Shown here piece by piece: positions 14,210-23,932 of a DNA stretch of 38,016 bases (the stretch's first letter is position 1; each line of letters begins with the position of its first letter). Source of the stretch: an uncultured Prevotellaceae bacterium (lineage in GTDB: Bacteria > Bacteroidota > Bacteroidia > Bacteroidales > Bacteroidaceae). The notes under the pieces were generated by a model. The model was not told where the DNA came from. It was given only the letters and a program-made list of their open reading frames with translations, and did not search any database. The stretch lies in contig CAMHIS010000020.1 of NCBI GenBank assembly GCA_946185285.1, positions 1-38,016 of the forward strand, read 5' to 3'. A program made the position numbers and the translations under genes.

Positions 14210-15712
14210 ATGAACTTAACAAGTATAGCAGGCAAGGTGTTCAAGCCACGTCAGCGGGAACTGGAGCGGCATTTGCGCGAGGGCGAGACCCTGCAGCGCG
14301 AGGTGCTTCAGCGACTGGTCGGCAGGGCCAAGGATACTGAGTACGGACACCAGCACGCCTTTAACGACATACACAGCTACGAACAGTACGCGAAGCACGT
14401 TCCCGTGAACACCTACGAGGAGCTGAAGGATGCGATAGACCGTATGCGGCACGGCGAACAGGACGTGCTCTGGCCGGGCCGCACGAAATGGTATGCCAAG
14501 TCGAGTGGCACGACGAACGACAAGTCGAAGTTCATTCCCGTGACATCGGAGGGACTGCACCACATTCACTATGCCGGCCCGTTCGACGCGGTGGCCCTCT
14601 ATCTGCGCAACAACCCCAAGAGCCGCATCTTCGACGGCCGTGCCATGATCTTAGGCGGCAGCCACTCGCCCAACTATAACCTGCCCGGCTCGCTGGTGGG
14701 CGACTTGAGTGCCATCCTGATAGAGAACATGAATCCGCTGGCCAACCTGATGCGGGTGCCGAAGAAGCAGACGGCGCTGCTCTCCGACTTCGAGGTGAAG
14801 CGCGACCGCATAGCCCGCGAGGCACTGACGAAGAACGTCACCAACCTGTCTGGCGTGCCGTCGTGGATGCTCTCGGTACTGGACCGCGTGATGGAGCTGA
14901 GCGGCAAGTCGCACTTAGAGGAGGTGTGGCCAAACCTGGAGGTCTTCTTCCACGGCGGCGTGGCCTTCACGCCCTACCGTCAGCAGTACGAGCGGCTCAT
15001 CACGTCGCCGCGAATGCACTACATGGAGACGTATAATGCCAGCGAGGGCTTCTTCGGGCTGCAGGACGACCCGCAGGACAAGTCGATGCTGCTGATGCTC
15101 GACTACGACGTGTTCTATGAGTTCCAGGAGCTCTCCGGCGGAACCGGAGAGCACGCCATCGTGCCCCTCTGGGGTGTGGAGCCGGGCAAGAACTACGCCA
15201 TGCTCATCACGACATCGTGCGGACTGTGGCGCTACATGATTGGCGACACCGTGCGCTTCACGTCGGTGAACCCCTATAAGTTCGTCATTTCCGGGCGCAC
15301 GAAGTCGTTCATCAACGCCTTTGGCGAGGAACTGATTGTCGACAATGCCGAGCAGGGCTTGCAGTACGCCTGCCAGCAGACGGGAGCCGAGGTCCTGGAG
15401 TACACCGCCGCGCCGGTGTTCATGGACGAGCACGGCAAGTGCCGCCACCAGTGGCTCGTCGAATTCAACCGCCCGCCCCAGGACCTCAGCCTGTTTGCCC
15501 GACTGCTCGACGAGCGTCTGCAGGCCTTGAACAGCGACTACGAGGCCAAGCGTTACAAGAACATCACCCTGCAGCCGCTGGAGATTATCATGGCCCGCCC
15601 CGGTCTGTTCAACGACTGGCTGAAACAGCATGGCAAACTCGGCGGCCAGCACAAGGTGCCCCGGCTGAGCAATGAGCGTACGCACATAGAGCAACTGCTG
15701 AAAATAAACTAA
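14210..15712 (+). CDS. GH3 auxin-responsive promoter family protein (acyl-adenylating amido synthetase-like)
   Basis: 500 residues, the typical length of bacterial GH3-family proteins. (This GH3 is the plant auxin-conjugating family, not glycoside hydrolase 3.) Members belong to the acyl-adenylate-forming superfamily and may couple carboxylic acids to amino acids. The ATP phosphate-binding motif YAKSSGTTNDKSKFIP is at residues 95-110 and the second nucleotide motif YNASEGFFG near 276-284. It heads a rightward group with an Ig-like lipoprotein and a DUF3108 protein, a gene order I recall from other Bacteroidales. The natural substrate in these bacteria is unknown. One arm of a REP-like pair begins 2 nt after its stop codon. 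Confidence 0.87.
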   Translation: MNLTSIAGKVFKPRQRELERHLREGETLQREVLQRLVGRAKDTEYGHQHAFNDIHSYEQYAKHVPVNTYEELKDAIDRMRHGEQDVLWPGRTKWYAKSSGTTNDKSKFIPVTSEGLHHIHYAGPFDAVALYLRNNPKSRIFDGRAMILGGSHSPNYNLPGSLVGDLSAILIENMNPLANLMRVPKKQTALLSDFEVKRDRIAREALTKNVTNLSGVPSWMLSVLDRVMELSGKSHLEEVWPNLEVFFHGGVAFTPYRQQYERLITSPRMHYMETYNASEGFFGLQDDPQDKSMLLMLDYDVFYEFQELSGGTGEHAIVPLWGVEPGKNYAMLITTSCGLWRYMIGDTVRFTSVNPYKFVISGRTKSFINAFGEELIVDNAEQGLQYACQQTGAEVLEYTAAPVFMDEHGKCRHQWLVEFNRPPQDLSLFARLLDERLQALNSDYEAKRYKNITLQPLEIIMARPGLFNDWLKQHGKLGGQHKVPRLSNERTHIEQLLKIN

Positions 15713-15713
15713 G

Positions 15714-15827
15714 AGCCCACCCAAGCCCTCCCCAAGGGAGGGATGTTTAGAATGAAATTATAATGAAGAAACAACCAATAAAATATGTAACCAGACATCC
15801 CTCCCTTTGGGAGGGCTTGGGTGGGCT
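15714..15827. repeat. Inverted pair of REP-like palindromes, right copy inside a signal peptide
   Basis: Left copy 15714-15746 and right copy 15795-15827 are 33-nt inverted repeats with one mismatch, 48 nt apart. Each has its own small palindrome (CCCTCCC...GGGAGGG) and a tail ending ATGT. The right copy is translated in frame as RHPSLWEGLGGL in the next gene's signal peptide. Related copies occur at 23130-23162 and 24269-24366. Confidence 0.85.
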
Positions 15828-17739
15828 ACTCATTTTGCTGCTTGCCTCTTGCGCCCGCATGGGCAGCCCCGACGGCGGATGGTACGACGACACTCCGCCC
15901 TATGTCGTCAGCTCATCACCCGAAGAGAATGCCACTTTCGTAAAGACCAGGCGCATCGTCATCAACTTCAACGAGTATGTCAAGCTGCAGGATGCCCAGA
16001 ACAAGGTTATCATTTCCCCGCCCCAGCTGGAAATGCCGGAAATCAAGGAGGGCGGTAAGCGTGTCATCGTGGAACTGAAGGACACACTGAAGGAAAACAC
16101 GACCTACACCATAGACTTCGGCGATGCTATCAGCGACAACAACGAGGGCAACCCCATGGGCAACTACGCCTTCACCTTCTCCACCGGTTCGAACATCGAC
16201 ACACTCGAGGTGGCTGGCTACGTCCTGGCCGCCGAGAATCTGGAACCGGTCAAGGGCATTCTCGTCGGACTCTACGACGACCTCTCAGATACCGCCTTCA
16301 GCTCCAAGCCCATGATTCGCATATCACGCACCGACGGCAGCGGCCACTTCTCCATCAAAGGTGTAGCCCCCGGCACCTACCGTGCCTACGCCCTTCAGGA
16401 TGCTGACGAGGACTACTCCTATAGTCAGAAAAGCGAAATGCTGGCCTTCAATCACGACCGCTTCGAGCCGTCGTGGAAACCCGACATCCGCCAGGACACC
16501 GTTTGGCGCGACTCACTCCATATTGAAAACATCCTGCGCACGCCCTTCATCCACTTCCTGCCTGACGACATCACCCTGCTGGCCTTCACCGCCGAGCAGG
16601 ACAGCCGTTACCTCCTGAAGGCGGAACGTAAGGAGCCCAACCGTCTCGACTTCTACTTCACCTACGGCGACTCACTGCCGCCTCGGCTCAGGGGTCTGAA
16701 TTTCGATGCCGACAGTGCCTTCATCGTGGAGGCTTCGCAAAAGAACGACACCATCTTCTACTGGCTGCGCGACACCACGCTCATCAACCAGGACACACTG
16801 ATGGTCGAGGCACAGTACATGATGACCGACACGTCGAACGTGCTGGTCAGCAAGACCGACACCATGGAGTTCCTGGCCAAAGTGCCCTACGAAAAGCGCA
16901 TGAAGGCGAAGCAGAAGGAGCACGACGAATGGATCAAGGCTCAGGAAAAGCTCAAGAAGAAAGGCGAAAAATATGACTCCATCAAACCGCGCGAGTTCCT
17001 ACAGCTTAAGATGACCAGTGCTGTCGCCCCCGGCAGTACCATCATCATCGAGTCGCCGACACCCCTTCAACAGATTACTACAGACAGCATACACCTATAC
17101 ATGAAGGTGGACTCAACGCAACAGGAGATAGACTACACCTTCAGCCGGGTTGCCGGAAACGACAGACTGTGCAAGCTGCAGGCCCCCTGGAAAACAGGTA
17201 CGGAATACATTCTGGAGATTGACTCGGCAGCCATCGTCAACATCTACGGACTGGAAAACAAAACCGTCACGCAGTCATTCAAGGTGAAGGCCGACGACGA
17301 GTTCAGCGCGCTGACGGTGAACCTCACCGGTGTCCAGGACACAGGCATCGTGGTACAGCTGCTCAACGGCTCTGATGCCGTGGTCAGTCAGATGCGTGCA
17401 AAGCGCGGCGTCGCCACGTTCAAATACCTGACCCCCGGCAAATACTTCCTTCGTGCCTTCATCGACGCCAACGGCAACAACCTGTGGGACACGGGCGACT
17501 ACTATGCCGACCGCCAGCCCGAGACCGTCTACTACTACAACAAGGAAATGGATTGCAAGGTGAAGTGGAGCCACACCTGCGACTGGAACCTCACCGCTCT
17601 TCCGCGTCATAAACAGAAGCCCCAGGCAATAACCAAACAGAAAGCCGACCAGGAGCGCAAACTCAGGAACCGGAATCTGGATCGCGCCAAGCAGCTCGGC
17701 AAGGAATACATACAAAAGAAAACCGGAATGAAACTATGA
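15763..17739 (+). CDS. Ig-like (Big_5) domain lipoprotein
   Basis: 658 residues. A lipoprotein signal with lipobox LLASC and lipidated Cys30 is interrupted by the REP-encoded segment RHPSLWEGLGG (residues 11-21) just before the hydrophobic core LLILLLA. After Cys30 comes a Big_5-type Ig domain (about 42-140: PPYVVSSSPEENATFV ... YTIDFGDAISDNNEGNP), then a SpaA/carboxypeptidase-like domain with GTYRAYALQDADED, further beta domains, a lysine-rich helical insert near residue 390 (KRMKAKQKEHDEWIKAQ), and a second GKYFLRAFIDANGNNLWDTGDY-like domain near 560-590 (compare positions 197-214). The C-terminus is basic and helical. Probably cell-envelope anchored. Its stop overlaps the DUF3108 start by 4 nt. 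Confidence 0.82.
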   Translation: MKKQPIKYVTRHPSLWEGLGGLLILLLASCARMGSPDGGWYDDTPPYVVSSSPEENATFVKTRRIVINFNEYVKLQDAQNKVIISPPQLEMPEIKEGGKRVIVELKDTLKENTTYTIDFGDAISDNNEGNPMGNYAFTFSTGSNIDTLEVAGYVLAAENLEPVKGILVGLYDDLSDTAFSSKPMIRISRTDGSGHFSIKGVAPGTYRAYALQDADEDYSYSQKSEMLAFNHDRFEPSWKPDIRQDTVWRDSLHIENILRTPFIHFLPDDITLLAFTAEQDSRYLLKAERKEPNRLDFYFTYGDSLPPRLRGLNFDADSAFIVEASQKNDTIFYWLRDTTLINQDTLMVEAQYMMTDTSNVLVSKTDTMEFLAKVPYEKRMKAKQKEHDEWIKAQEKLKKKGEKYDSIKPREFLQLKMTSAVAPGSTIIIESPTPLQQITTDSIHLYMKVDSTQQEIDYTFSRVAGNDRLCKLQAPWKTGTEYILEIDSAAIVNIYGLENKTVTQSFKVKADDEFSALTVNLTGVQDTGIVVQLLNGSDAVVSQMRAKRGVATFKYLTPGKYFLRAFIDANGNNLWDTGDYYADRQPETVYYYNKEMDCKVKWSHTCDWNLTALPRHKQKPQAITKQKADQERKLRNRNLDRAKQLGKEYIQKKTGMKL

Positions 17740-18575
17740 GAAAGATTGTAAACTACAGGATGATACTGATGACGTTGTCATTTGTCATTTGTCAATTATC
17801 ATTTAGCGTAAGCGCTCATGCGCAACAGTGTGGCATCGAGAACACCGCCTTCAGCAGCGGTGAGCGACTGACCTACGACCTACACTTCAACTGGAAATTC
17901 GTCTGGTTCAAGGTGGGGCAGGCCACCATGAACACCGACCTAACCACCTTCGAGGGAAAGAAGGCATGGCGCTCGAGCCTCGTCACCGGCGGCAACAAGA
18001 AGCTCGACAAGTTCTTCACCATGCGCGATACGCTGCTCTCCTACTGCGACGAGAACCTCTCGCCCCTCTACTTCCGCAAGGGTGCCCGCGAGGGTAAGCG
18101 CTACTATGTCGATGAGCTGTGGTACACCTATCCCAACAATACCTGCAAACTGCGTATGCACCGCATCGACGCCGACGGCGAGGAGCACTGGAAGAATGCC
18201 CACTACAAGAATTGCATCTACGACATGATGAGTATCTTCCTCCGCGCACGCAACTTCACTGCCGACGGCATGAAGAAGGGCGACATCATTTCCCTGCCCA
18301 TCAGCGACGCCAAGCGCCTGAGCAACTCGTGGCTCCAGTTCCGAGGTCGCGAGACGTTCAAGGTCGAGGACACCAAGGAGAAGTTCAATTGTCTCGTCTT
18401 CTCGTTCTTCGAGCGCGAGAACGGCAAGAACCGCGAACTCATCCGCTTCTATGTCACCGACGACAAAAATCACATACCCGTCCGCCTCGACCTGAACCTC
18501 AACTTCGGCTCGGCCAAGGCCTTCCTCAAGAACTACAAGGGCGTGCGCTCGGAGATGACGTCGAAGATTAAATGA
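17736..18575 (+). CDS. DUF3108 domain protein, exported
   Basis: 279 residues with a signal peptide ending near SAHAQQ. The mature part matches DUF3108: FSSGERLTYDLHFNW at the start, then WFKVGQATMNTD, and a C-terminal VRLDLNLNFGSAKAFL. The domain is a small lipocalin-like or barrel fold of unknown function, found in envelope proteins. The start overlaps the Ig-like lipoprotein stop (ATGA). Part of the signal peptide (LSFVICQLSFS) is encoded by 7-nt tandem repeats. It likely works with the lipoprotein at the envelope. Confidence 0.85.
   Translation: MRKIVNYRMILMTLSFVICQLSFSVSAHAQQCGIENTAFSSGERLTYDLHFNWKFVWFKVGQATMNTDLTTFEGKKAWRSSLVTGGNKKLDKFFTMRDTLLSYCDENLSPLYFRKGAREGKRYYVDELWYTYPNNTCKLRMHRIDADGEEHWKNAHYKNCIYDMMSIFLRARNFTADGMKKGDIISLPISDAKRLSNSWLQFRGRETFKVEDTKEKFNCLVFSFFERENGKNRELIRFYVTDDKNHIPVRLDLNLNFGSAKAFLKNYKGVRSEMTSKIK
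17776..17803 (+). repeat. 7-nt tandem repeats inside the DUF3108 signal peptide
   Basis: Four units: TGTCATT, TGTCATT, TGTCAAT, TATCATT. Twenty-one nt (three units) equal seven codons, which gives the repeated peptide LSFVICQ-LSFS. Confidence 0.75.
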
Positions 18576-18615
18576 CGGTGTAGACAGACAACAACCAGAC
18601 AACCTAACCATAAAC

Positions 18616-20973
18616 ATGAAGAAACTTAACAGAACCAAATCAACTATTTGGGCAAGAGCAGCCGTGACAGCGCTCTGTGCCGTACTCACCACCGCAGCGT
18701 CGTGGGCAAACAGACAGTGGACAAGTAATGAATGCGTGGTGACGCTTGACGACAACGGCACGCTGACCGTGTCGAAGTCGGGAGGCAGCGGGCGGATGGC
18801 CGACTACGGCTACGACGAATACGACAACTTCACCGTCCCCGAATGGCACCAATACTACATTGACATCAGGAATATTGTCATCAGCGAAGGGGTGACGGCC
18901 ATCGGCAGTGCTGCCTTTTACGAATGTGCCGCACGGTCGGTCACCATCCCCCAAAGCGTGACCTATATCGGCGACGAAGCTTTCTTGGACTGCGTAGAGA
19001 CAGGCGACGTGTTCTGCTATGCCGACCCCGCGCTGCTGACGTGGGTTGACAAGGGCGATGACTTCATCAGACTGTCTGCGAAGGCCACGCGCTGCCACGT
19101 ATATGAAGAGGACTTGACAGAATTCCAGTCGAAGTTCGGCCATGTCAACGTGACATTCATCGGCGACCTGCGCAACTACACCGGCCCGTGGAAGAGCGGC
19201 GACTGCACGGTGACACTCGACGACAACGGTACGATGACCGTCACGAAGAACGAGGGCAGCGGCGACGGTCGCATGGCCGACTACCAATCGACATACGCGC
19301 CCTGGATACGTTATCTTGACGACCCCCACATCAGGAAAGTGGTCATCGGCGACGGCGTGACCCACATCGGCACCAGTGCGTTTAATGCCTGCTATTACTT
19401 AGAGTCGGTCGTCATGTCTGACGACGTGACCAGCATCGGCACCGCAGCCTTCCACAAATGCCTGATACTGCATTCCTTCGTCATCCCCGAGAGCGTGACG
19501 ACCATCGGGCAGGATGCGTTCCTGGGCTGTGTCAACCTGGAAGACGTCTATTGCTACGCCGACCCTGAGAAACTCTCGTGGAACGACTTCGGACGCGATG
19601 ACTTCAAGCCCGACAAGGGGACGAACTGCCACGTGAAAGGCAGCCTGCTGACGCTTTTCAAGGCGAAGTTCAGCAAGGGGGCGGCAACCGACGTGAACGT
19701 GACCTTCGTGGGCGACCTCGAAGACAACCCCGAGGATGGCCTTGCCATTGACGCGAAGAACTTCCCCGACGCAAAGTTCCGCCAGTTCCTCCACGATTTT
19801 GAGATGAACAACGGCGACGACTACCTGAGCGACGCTGAGCTGTCGCTCATCGTCAGCCTCAACGTCAGCGGCCTCGGCATCGGCGACCTGACGGGCCTCG
19901 TGTTCTTTCCCAGGCTGAGAACGCTCGACTGCAGCAACAACCTGCTGGCCACGCTCGACGTGACGAAGAACGACCGGCTGGAAGAGCTCTACTGCCAGAG
20001 CAACCAGCTGACCACGCTCGACCTGTCCGGAAACCAGCTACTGAGCTCCCTCGACTGCTCACTTAACCGCATCAGTGCCGAGGGCATGAAGGCGCTGATA
20101 AGCAGCCTGCACTACAGGAAGAGCAGCTTCATTGCCATCAATCTGGACAGCCCTGATGAGCAGAACGTGGTGAGTCGTGGAAATGTACTGGCCGCACAAG
20201 AAAAGAAATGGACCATCAACTGCATCAAGGACGGTGTGGAAATGGCTTACGAGGGTGGCGACGTCAGTGAATCGTGGGTCAGTGGCGATTGTACGGTGAC
20301 GCTTACCGGGGACGGTACGCTGATTGTTGAGGGCGACGGCTACATGGCAAGCTATAGTAATAGCAACTACGTTCCCTGGTACGACGTCCGTTTGGCCGTC
20401 AAGACCATTATCATAAACAAGGGCGTCAGAAATATTGGCAACTGGGCATTCAACAGCAGCTCGAACTTGACGAGTGTCATCATCTCGCAGGGTGTGGGAA
20501 CCATCGACAGATTTGCATTCTATGACTGCAGCAGCCTGAAGGAAGTCCGCCTCCCTGCCAGCATACAGAGCATTGGCGAAGATGCCTTTTACGGCTGCAA
20601 CGCAGTTGACGAGGTGTACTACTACGGCAACCCCGAAGAATTGGGATGGAAAGAAGTCGGCTGCGACGACTTCAAGCCGCGCAAGGCGACGGTGTGCCAC
20701 GTGAGAAATGGCTACTTGGAGAAATGCCAATCGGAGTTCGGCGAAGTGAATGTGACGTTTGTTGACGACCTTGAAGGCAAGGGCTCGGGCGACGTGAGCA
20801 GCGACGGCAAGCTCGACGGCGAGGACGTGAGCCTGCTCATCGGCTGGATTACGGGTAAGATTAGTTACGAACACTTCAAATACCTCGACCTTGAAGACGC
20901 TGACCAGAACAACGACTACAGGATAAACATTGTCGACGTTGTGCGGCTCATCAACAAGATTGCTCAGCAGTAG
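18616..20973 (+). CDS. BspA-type leucine-rich-repeat protein with dockerin-like C-terminus
   Basis: 785 residues with a signal peptide (AASWA/N near 31). One 150-180-residue module occurs three times (about 35-187, 191-371, 551-722). Each copy starts like GDCTVTLDDNGTMTV, has BspA/LRR_5 repeats such as VTIPQSVTYIGDEAFLDC, and ends with a DVYCYADPEKLSW block and VNVTFVGDLE. Between copies 2 and 3 (about 414-492) lie ordinary short LRRs with the pattern LRTLDCSNNLLATLDVT. The end (723-785) has two calcium-loop segments, GDVSSDGKLDGEDVSLL and DADQNNDYRINIVDVVRLI, as in type I dockerins. Likely a surface or secreted binding protein. No promoter is visible in the 40 bp before it, so it may be read from upstream. 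Confidence 0.85.
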   Translation: MKKLNRTKSTIWARAAVTALCAVLTTAASWANRQWTSNECVVTLDDNGTLTVSKSGGSGRMADYGYDEYDNFTVPEWHQYYIDIRNIVISEGVTAIGSAAFYECAARSVTIPQSVTYIGDEAFLDCVETGDVFCYADPALLTWVDKGDDFIRLSAKATRCHVYEEDLTEFQSKFGHVNVTFIGDLRNYTGPWKSGDCTVTLDDNGTMTVTKNEGSGDGRMADYQSTYAPWIRYLDDPHIRKVVIGDGVTHIGTSAFNACYYLESVVMSDDVTSIGTAAFHKCLILHSFVIPESVTTIGQDAFLGCVNLEDVYCYADPEKLSWNDFGRDDFKPDKGTNCHVKGSLLTLFKAKFSKGAATDVNVTFVGDLEDNPEDGLAIDAKNFPDAKFRQFLHDFEMNNGDDYLSDAELSLIVSLNVSGLGIGDLTGLVFFPRLRTLDCSNNLLATLDVTKNDRLEELYCQSNQLTTLDLSGNQLLSSLDCSLNRISAEGMKALISSLHYRKSSFIAINLDSPDEQNVVSRGNVLAAQEKKWTINCIKDGVEMAYEGGDVSESWVSGDCTVTLTGDGTLIVEGDGYMASYSNSNYVPWYDVRLAVKTIIINKGVRNIGNWAFNSSSNLTSVIISQGVGTIDRFAFYDCSSLKEVRLPASIQSIGEDAFYGCNAVDEVYYYGNPEELGWKEVGCDDFKPRKATVCHVRNGYLEKCQSEFGEVNVTFVDDLEGKGSGDVSSDGKLDGEDVSLLIGWITGKISYEHFKYLDLEDADQNNDYRINIVDVVRLINKIAQQ

Positions 20974-20981
20974 AAAAGGAT

Positions 20982-22427
20982 TTATTTCAGCACGTCAGCT
21001 ATTTGCTGGGGGGTAAGGGTGACGGGGCCGCGCATGAACTCCGGCACATTATAGCTCTTCAGCAGCTGGCGGTGGCGGTCGGGGTCCTGCATCGGCAGTT
21101 CAAAGGGCTTTGAGGCTTGTCCGTCGGCATCGATATGAGCGAAGAACGGACGGGTGAAGATGCCGTCGGTGCGGCGCGATGAGAAGACCACCCACCGGCC
21201 GTTCGACGACCAGGAGTGGTAGCTCTCGGTGTCATCGGAGTTCAGTTCTGACAGCGGGCGAATACGCCCTTCACCGGACAGGTCCATGAGCCAGAGGTCG
21301 GCGTCGCGGTGCCAGATGTGGAAGTTGCCCCATGCGGCCATCGTGAACATCAGGAAGCGGCCGTCGGGCGACAGGCGCGGCAGGGTGGCACTCATGCCCA
21401 TCGTGTCGACGGCGAGCACCAGCTCACGGGGGCCGAGTTCGCGGGTGTCAGGGTTGAACGACTTGCGGTAGAGGTTGTACTTCACCTCCTGAGCCCGCAA
21501 GGTTATCTCGCTCATGTCGACCGTATCGGCGGGATATTCAAAGTGGGCACTGGCAAAGTAGAGCCAGCGGCCGTCGGGCGACCAGCAGGGGAATGTCTCC
21601 AGTTCGTCGGGCTGCTGCTCGATAACGGTCATCTGGTGTTTATCAATATCGTAGAGCAGCAGGTCGCTCTCGGCGTCAATCACCTCAATCTTGTTCAGGT
21701 CGGCAGTGTGGAAGGTCTGCAACGTCTTGTTGGTACTGTAGGCGATGAGTTTCAGCGAAGGATGCCAGGCCGGATAGACAGGGGTTGGCTGAGATGTGTT
21801 TTTGGTGACTTGCCCGTCGTAGGCGATGACAGTACCACCATGGGCATGGCGGGCGTGCAACTGCATACGGTCGGGGTTCCACTGCTGGTAGCTGTGGCAG
21901 TTGATACACTGTCCGCCGGCCTCGGTTGAGCAGAGCATGTTGTCGGCGACGACCTGCTCGTCGAAGGTCTCGAGGCAGCGCTGGTTGATGGTCAGCTCCT
22001 CGTAGGATACATACGACGGTGAAATCATGCGGTAGCTCAAGTAGGGGTCGATGCTGTCGGGCGACACATATATATTATAAGGTGTGAAGCGCACCCACTG
22101 GTCGTCTTTCTTGGCAAACACCTCGACGCTGATGTTGCCGCCACGGGCTGCCGCCGTCAGCAACCGCCACTCGTCGATGTCGGGACGCACCTTGAGGCCG
22201 CCGCAGACCAGCTCGTTGCCGCCCGCCGAGAAGCGGGTCACGGCATCGTCGGCAGGAGCCAACAGCTCGAAGTTCAGTGGAGCCATGTTCACGGGGATGG
22301 TCACACCCGTATAGTCAGGATAAATGGGCGCATCCCTCTTCACCGTCTGGAAGTTGGCCGGCACCTGGGTCTGACGGCAAGCTCCCAACAGAGCCAGAAG
22401 GATTATGAGACAGAGGTTATTCTTCAT
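20982..22427 (-). CDS. PD40/TolB-like beta-propeller lipoprotein with CxxCH motif
   Basis: 481 residues; lipobox ALLGAC with lipidated Cys17. The C-terminal half carries WD40-like PD40 repeats: YPAWHPSLKLIAYSTN, FPCWSPDGRWLYFASA, LPRLSPDGRFLMFTMA and YHSWSSNGRWVVFSSR. In the middle, GGQCINCHS (Cys174, Cys177, His178) is a CxxCH motif of the kind that binds c-type heme, and several other cysteines lie nearby. The start overlaps the stop of the DUF6057-like gene by 4 nt, in a metG-led operon. A surface or periplasmic anchored propeller that may carry one heme; function unknown. Confidence 0.8.
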   Translation of the reverse strand: MKNNLCLIILLALLGACRQTQVPANFQTVKRDAPIYPDYTGVTIPVNMAPLNFELLAPADDAVTRFSAGGNELVCGGLKVRPDIDEWRLLTAAARGGNISVEVFAKKDDQWVRFTPYNIYVSPDSIDPYLSYRMISPSYVSYEELTINQRCLETFDEQVVADNMLCSTEAGGQCINCHSYQQWNPDRMQLHARHAHGGTVIAYDGQVTKNTSQPTPVYPAWHPSLKLIAYSTNKTLQTFHTADLNKIEVIDAESDLLLYDIDKHQMTVIEQQPDELETFPCWSPDGRWLYFASAHFEYPADTVDMSEITLRAQEVKYNLYRKSFNPDTRELGPRELVLAVDTMGMSATLPRLSPDGRFLMFTMAAWGNFHIWHRDADLWLMDLSGEGRIRPLSELNSDDTESYHSWSSNGRWVVFSSRRTDGIFTRPFFAHIDADGQASKPFELPMQDPDRHRQLLKSYNVPEFMRGPVTLTPQQIADVLK

Positions 22428-23932
22428 GGCTCAATGATTTTGCTGCGGTTAGTACGGTAGTAACGCATGGTGAAGCGAGTCAGTTCCTGCTGCTCGCGGG
22501 TATTGCCCGGCGCACTCAGGATATGCTCTATCAGGAAGTGCTCCAGCTGCGACTGGTCGCTGGTCAGGAAGTTGTCGTTGCGCAGCAGCGGCAGGATGGG
22601 CTTCAGTGCCGGGTCGTTGGCGATAAGCGGCGGACGGTAGAGCATATCCTCATAGTGCCGCGCCCATGAGCGGTGAAAGTCTGTCTTCTTCAGCAGGTTG
22701 ATATAGTGCTGGGCTGCCGTGAACTCGCCGTTAATCAGCGAACACAGCACCATCAGCCGCAGCCGCTCGACGGTCCAGCCGTACTCCACGCCGTCCTCCA
22801 TACACCAGCGGTAGCAGTAGTTGGGAATGCCATACTCCAAGTAGAGCCGCTTGCCGTAGGTATGCACCAGGCGGACGGGGAAAGGTGCGTCGGGCCGTAC
22901 CGAGCCGTTCGGGTAGAGACTCATCTCGTTGCCCGTCTGCCCCAAGCGGAACAGGGCGAGGTTGCGCATCAGACAGATGGCGCGCGTCGGCTCCTTGGAT
23001 TTCCTTGCTGCGCTGAGCACGCCGCTCCAGTCTTGGCGGTCGATGCAGCGGCTCATGGCCAGCTCGCGGTGGAAGTTGCCGTCCTTGTACCAAAACGCGG
23101 CAACGAGGATGGCCAAAACAAGCAGAAGACCCACCCCTAACCCCTCCCTGTGAGGGAGGGGAATAGTTACCTTAGAGGCGAAGAGGGAGATGGTGGCTAC
23201 TAATAAAATATAAGGTACGTAATAGCCGAAGAAGCGGTGGTCGCTATAGCTGAAGACGGGCAGTGCCGTCCAGTAGATGTTTGCGATGTTCGTCTCGTGG
23301 TAGACGGTGTGGTAGCAGATGAGCGGCACGGCCACGATGGCGAGCAGAGCCAGCACGGTGTCGGCTATGCGGCTGCTGCCCTTGGTGCGCCACGACAGCA
23401 GTCCCATCAAGGCCACGCCCCAGAGACCATAGAAGCCGAAAAGCGGATAGGCCACACATGCCGATAGCGGGATGAACAATGTTCGCAGACCGTAACAAGC
23501 GGGCAACGAGCGGTAAGCCCACGCCATCAGGACGGCGATGGTGGTACCGACGGTAGCATCGAACAAGACGCCGGGCAGTTTCAGGTAATACACCCAATAG
23601 CCGAGCGTGGTGATGGTCATGAGCAGGCAGGCCACTGGCAGCAGTCCTGGCCACGGCTCCTTCCGCCGGAACGTGCACTGAAGCAACCATAACAAAAAAG
23701 CCCAGAGCAGGCCCAGCAGACCTGCCCCGAGCATGGGGTAATAGAAGAACTGCGTCAGGTAACAGCCGGCCCACGTCAGCAGTCCGCCCGCCCTCACCAT
23801 CTGCTGCTTGAAGAACAGCGGCGTATGGAGAAACAGGTTCTGCTCCTGTGCGGTGTATAGGAGGTCGGCCTCAAAGACCGCCAGCAATACAGCCGCCACA
23901 GCTACTACGACGTATGGCCACCACCTTCTCAC
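22424..23932 (-). CDS. DUF6057-like polytopic membrane protein
   Basis: 502 residues: about ten hydrophobic segments fill the first 280 residues, then a soluble helical tail (about 285-502) with TPR-like character ([41 protein letters not shown]). I recall this layout as DUF6057, found in Bacteroidales next to PD40 lipoproteins. Residues 257-268 ([13 protein letters not shown]) come from a REP-like palindrome between two membrane segments. Both ends overlap neighbours by 4 nt (metG before, PD40 lipoprotein after), so all three are co-translated. Function unknown. Confidence 0.72.
   Translation of the reverse strand: MRRWWPYVVVAVAAVLLAVFEADLLYTAQEQNLFLHTPLFFKQQMVRAGGLLTWAGCYLTQFFYYPMLGAGLLGLLWAFLLWLLQCTFRRKEPWPGLLPVACLLMTITTLGYWVYYLKLPGVLFDATVGTTIAVLMAWAYRSLPACYGLRTLFIPLSACVAYPLFGFYGLWGVALMGLLSWRTKGSSRIADTVLALLAIVAVPLICYHTVYHETNIANIYWTALPVFSYSDHRFFGYYVPYILLVATISLFASKVTIPLPHREGLGVGLLLVLAILVAAFWYKDGNFHRELAMSRCIDRQDWSGVLSAARKSKEPTRAICLMRNLALFRLGQTGNEMSLYPNGSVRPDAPFPVRLVHTYGKRLYLEYGIPNYCYRWCMEDGVEYGWTVERLRLMVLCSLINGEFTAAQHYINLLKKTDFHRSWARHYEDMLYRPPLIANDPALKPILPLLRNDNFLTSDQSQLEHFLIEHILSAPGNTREQQELTRFTMRYYRTNRSKIIEP
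23130..23162. repeat. Single REP-like palindrome inside the DUF6057-like gene
   Basis: It has the same plan as the other two loci, a CCCACCCCTAA-like head followed by the palindrome CCCCTCCC (23141-23148) and GGGAGGGG (23154-23161) with a 5-nt loop. It is translated in frame as [11 protein letters not shown]. Confidence 0.75.
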
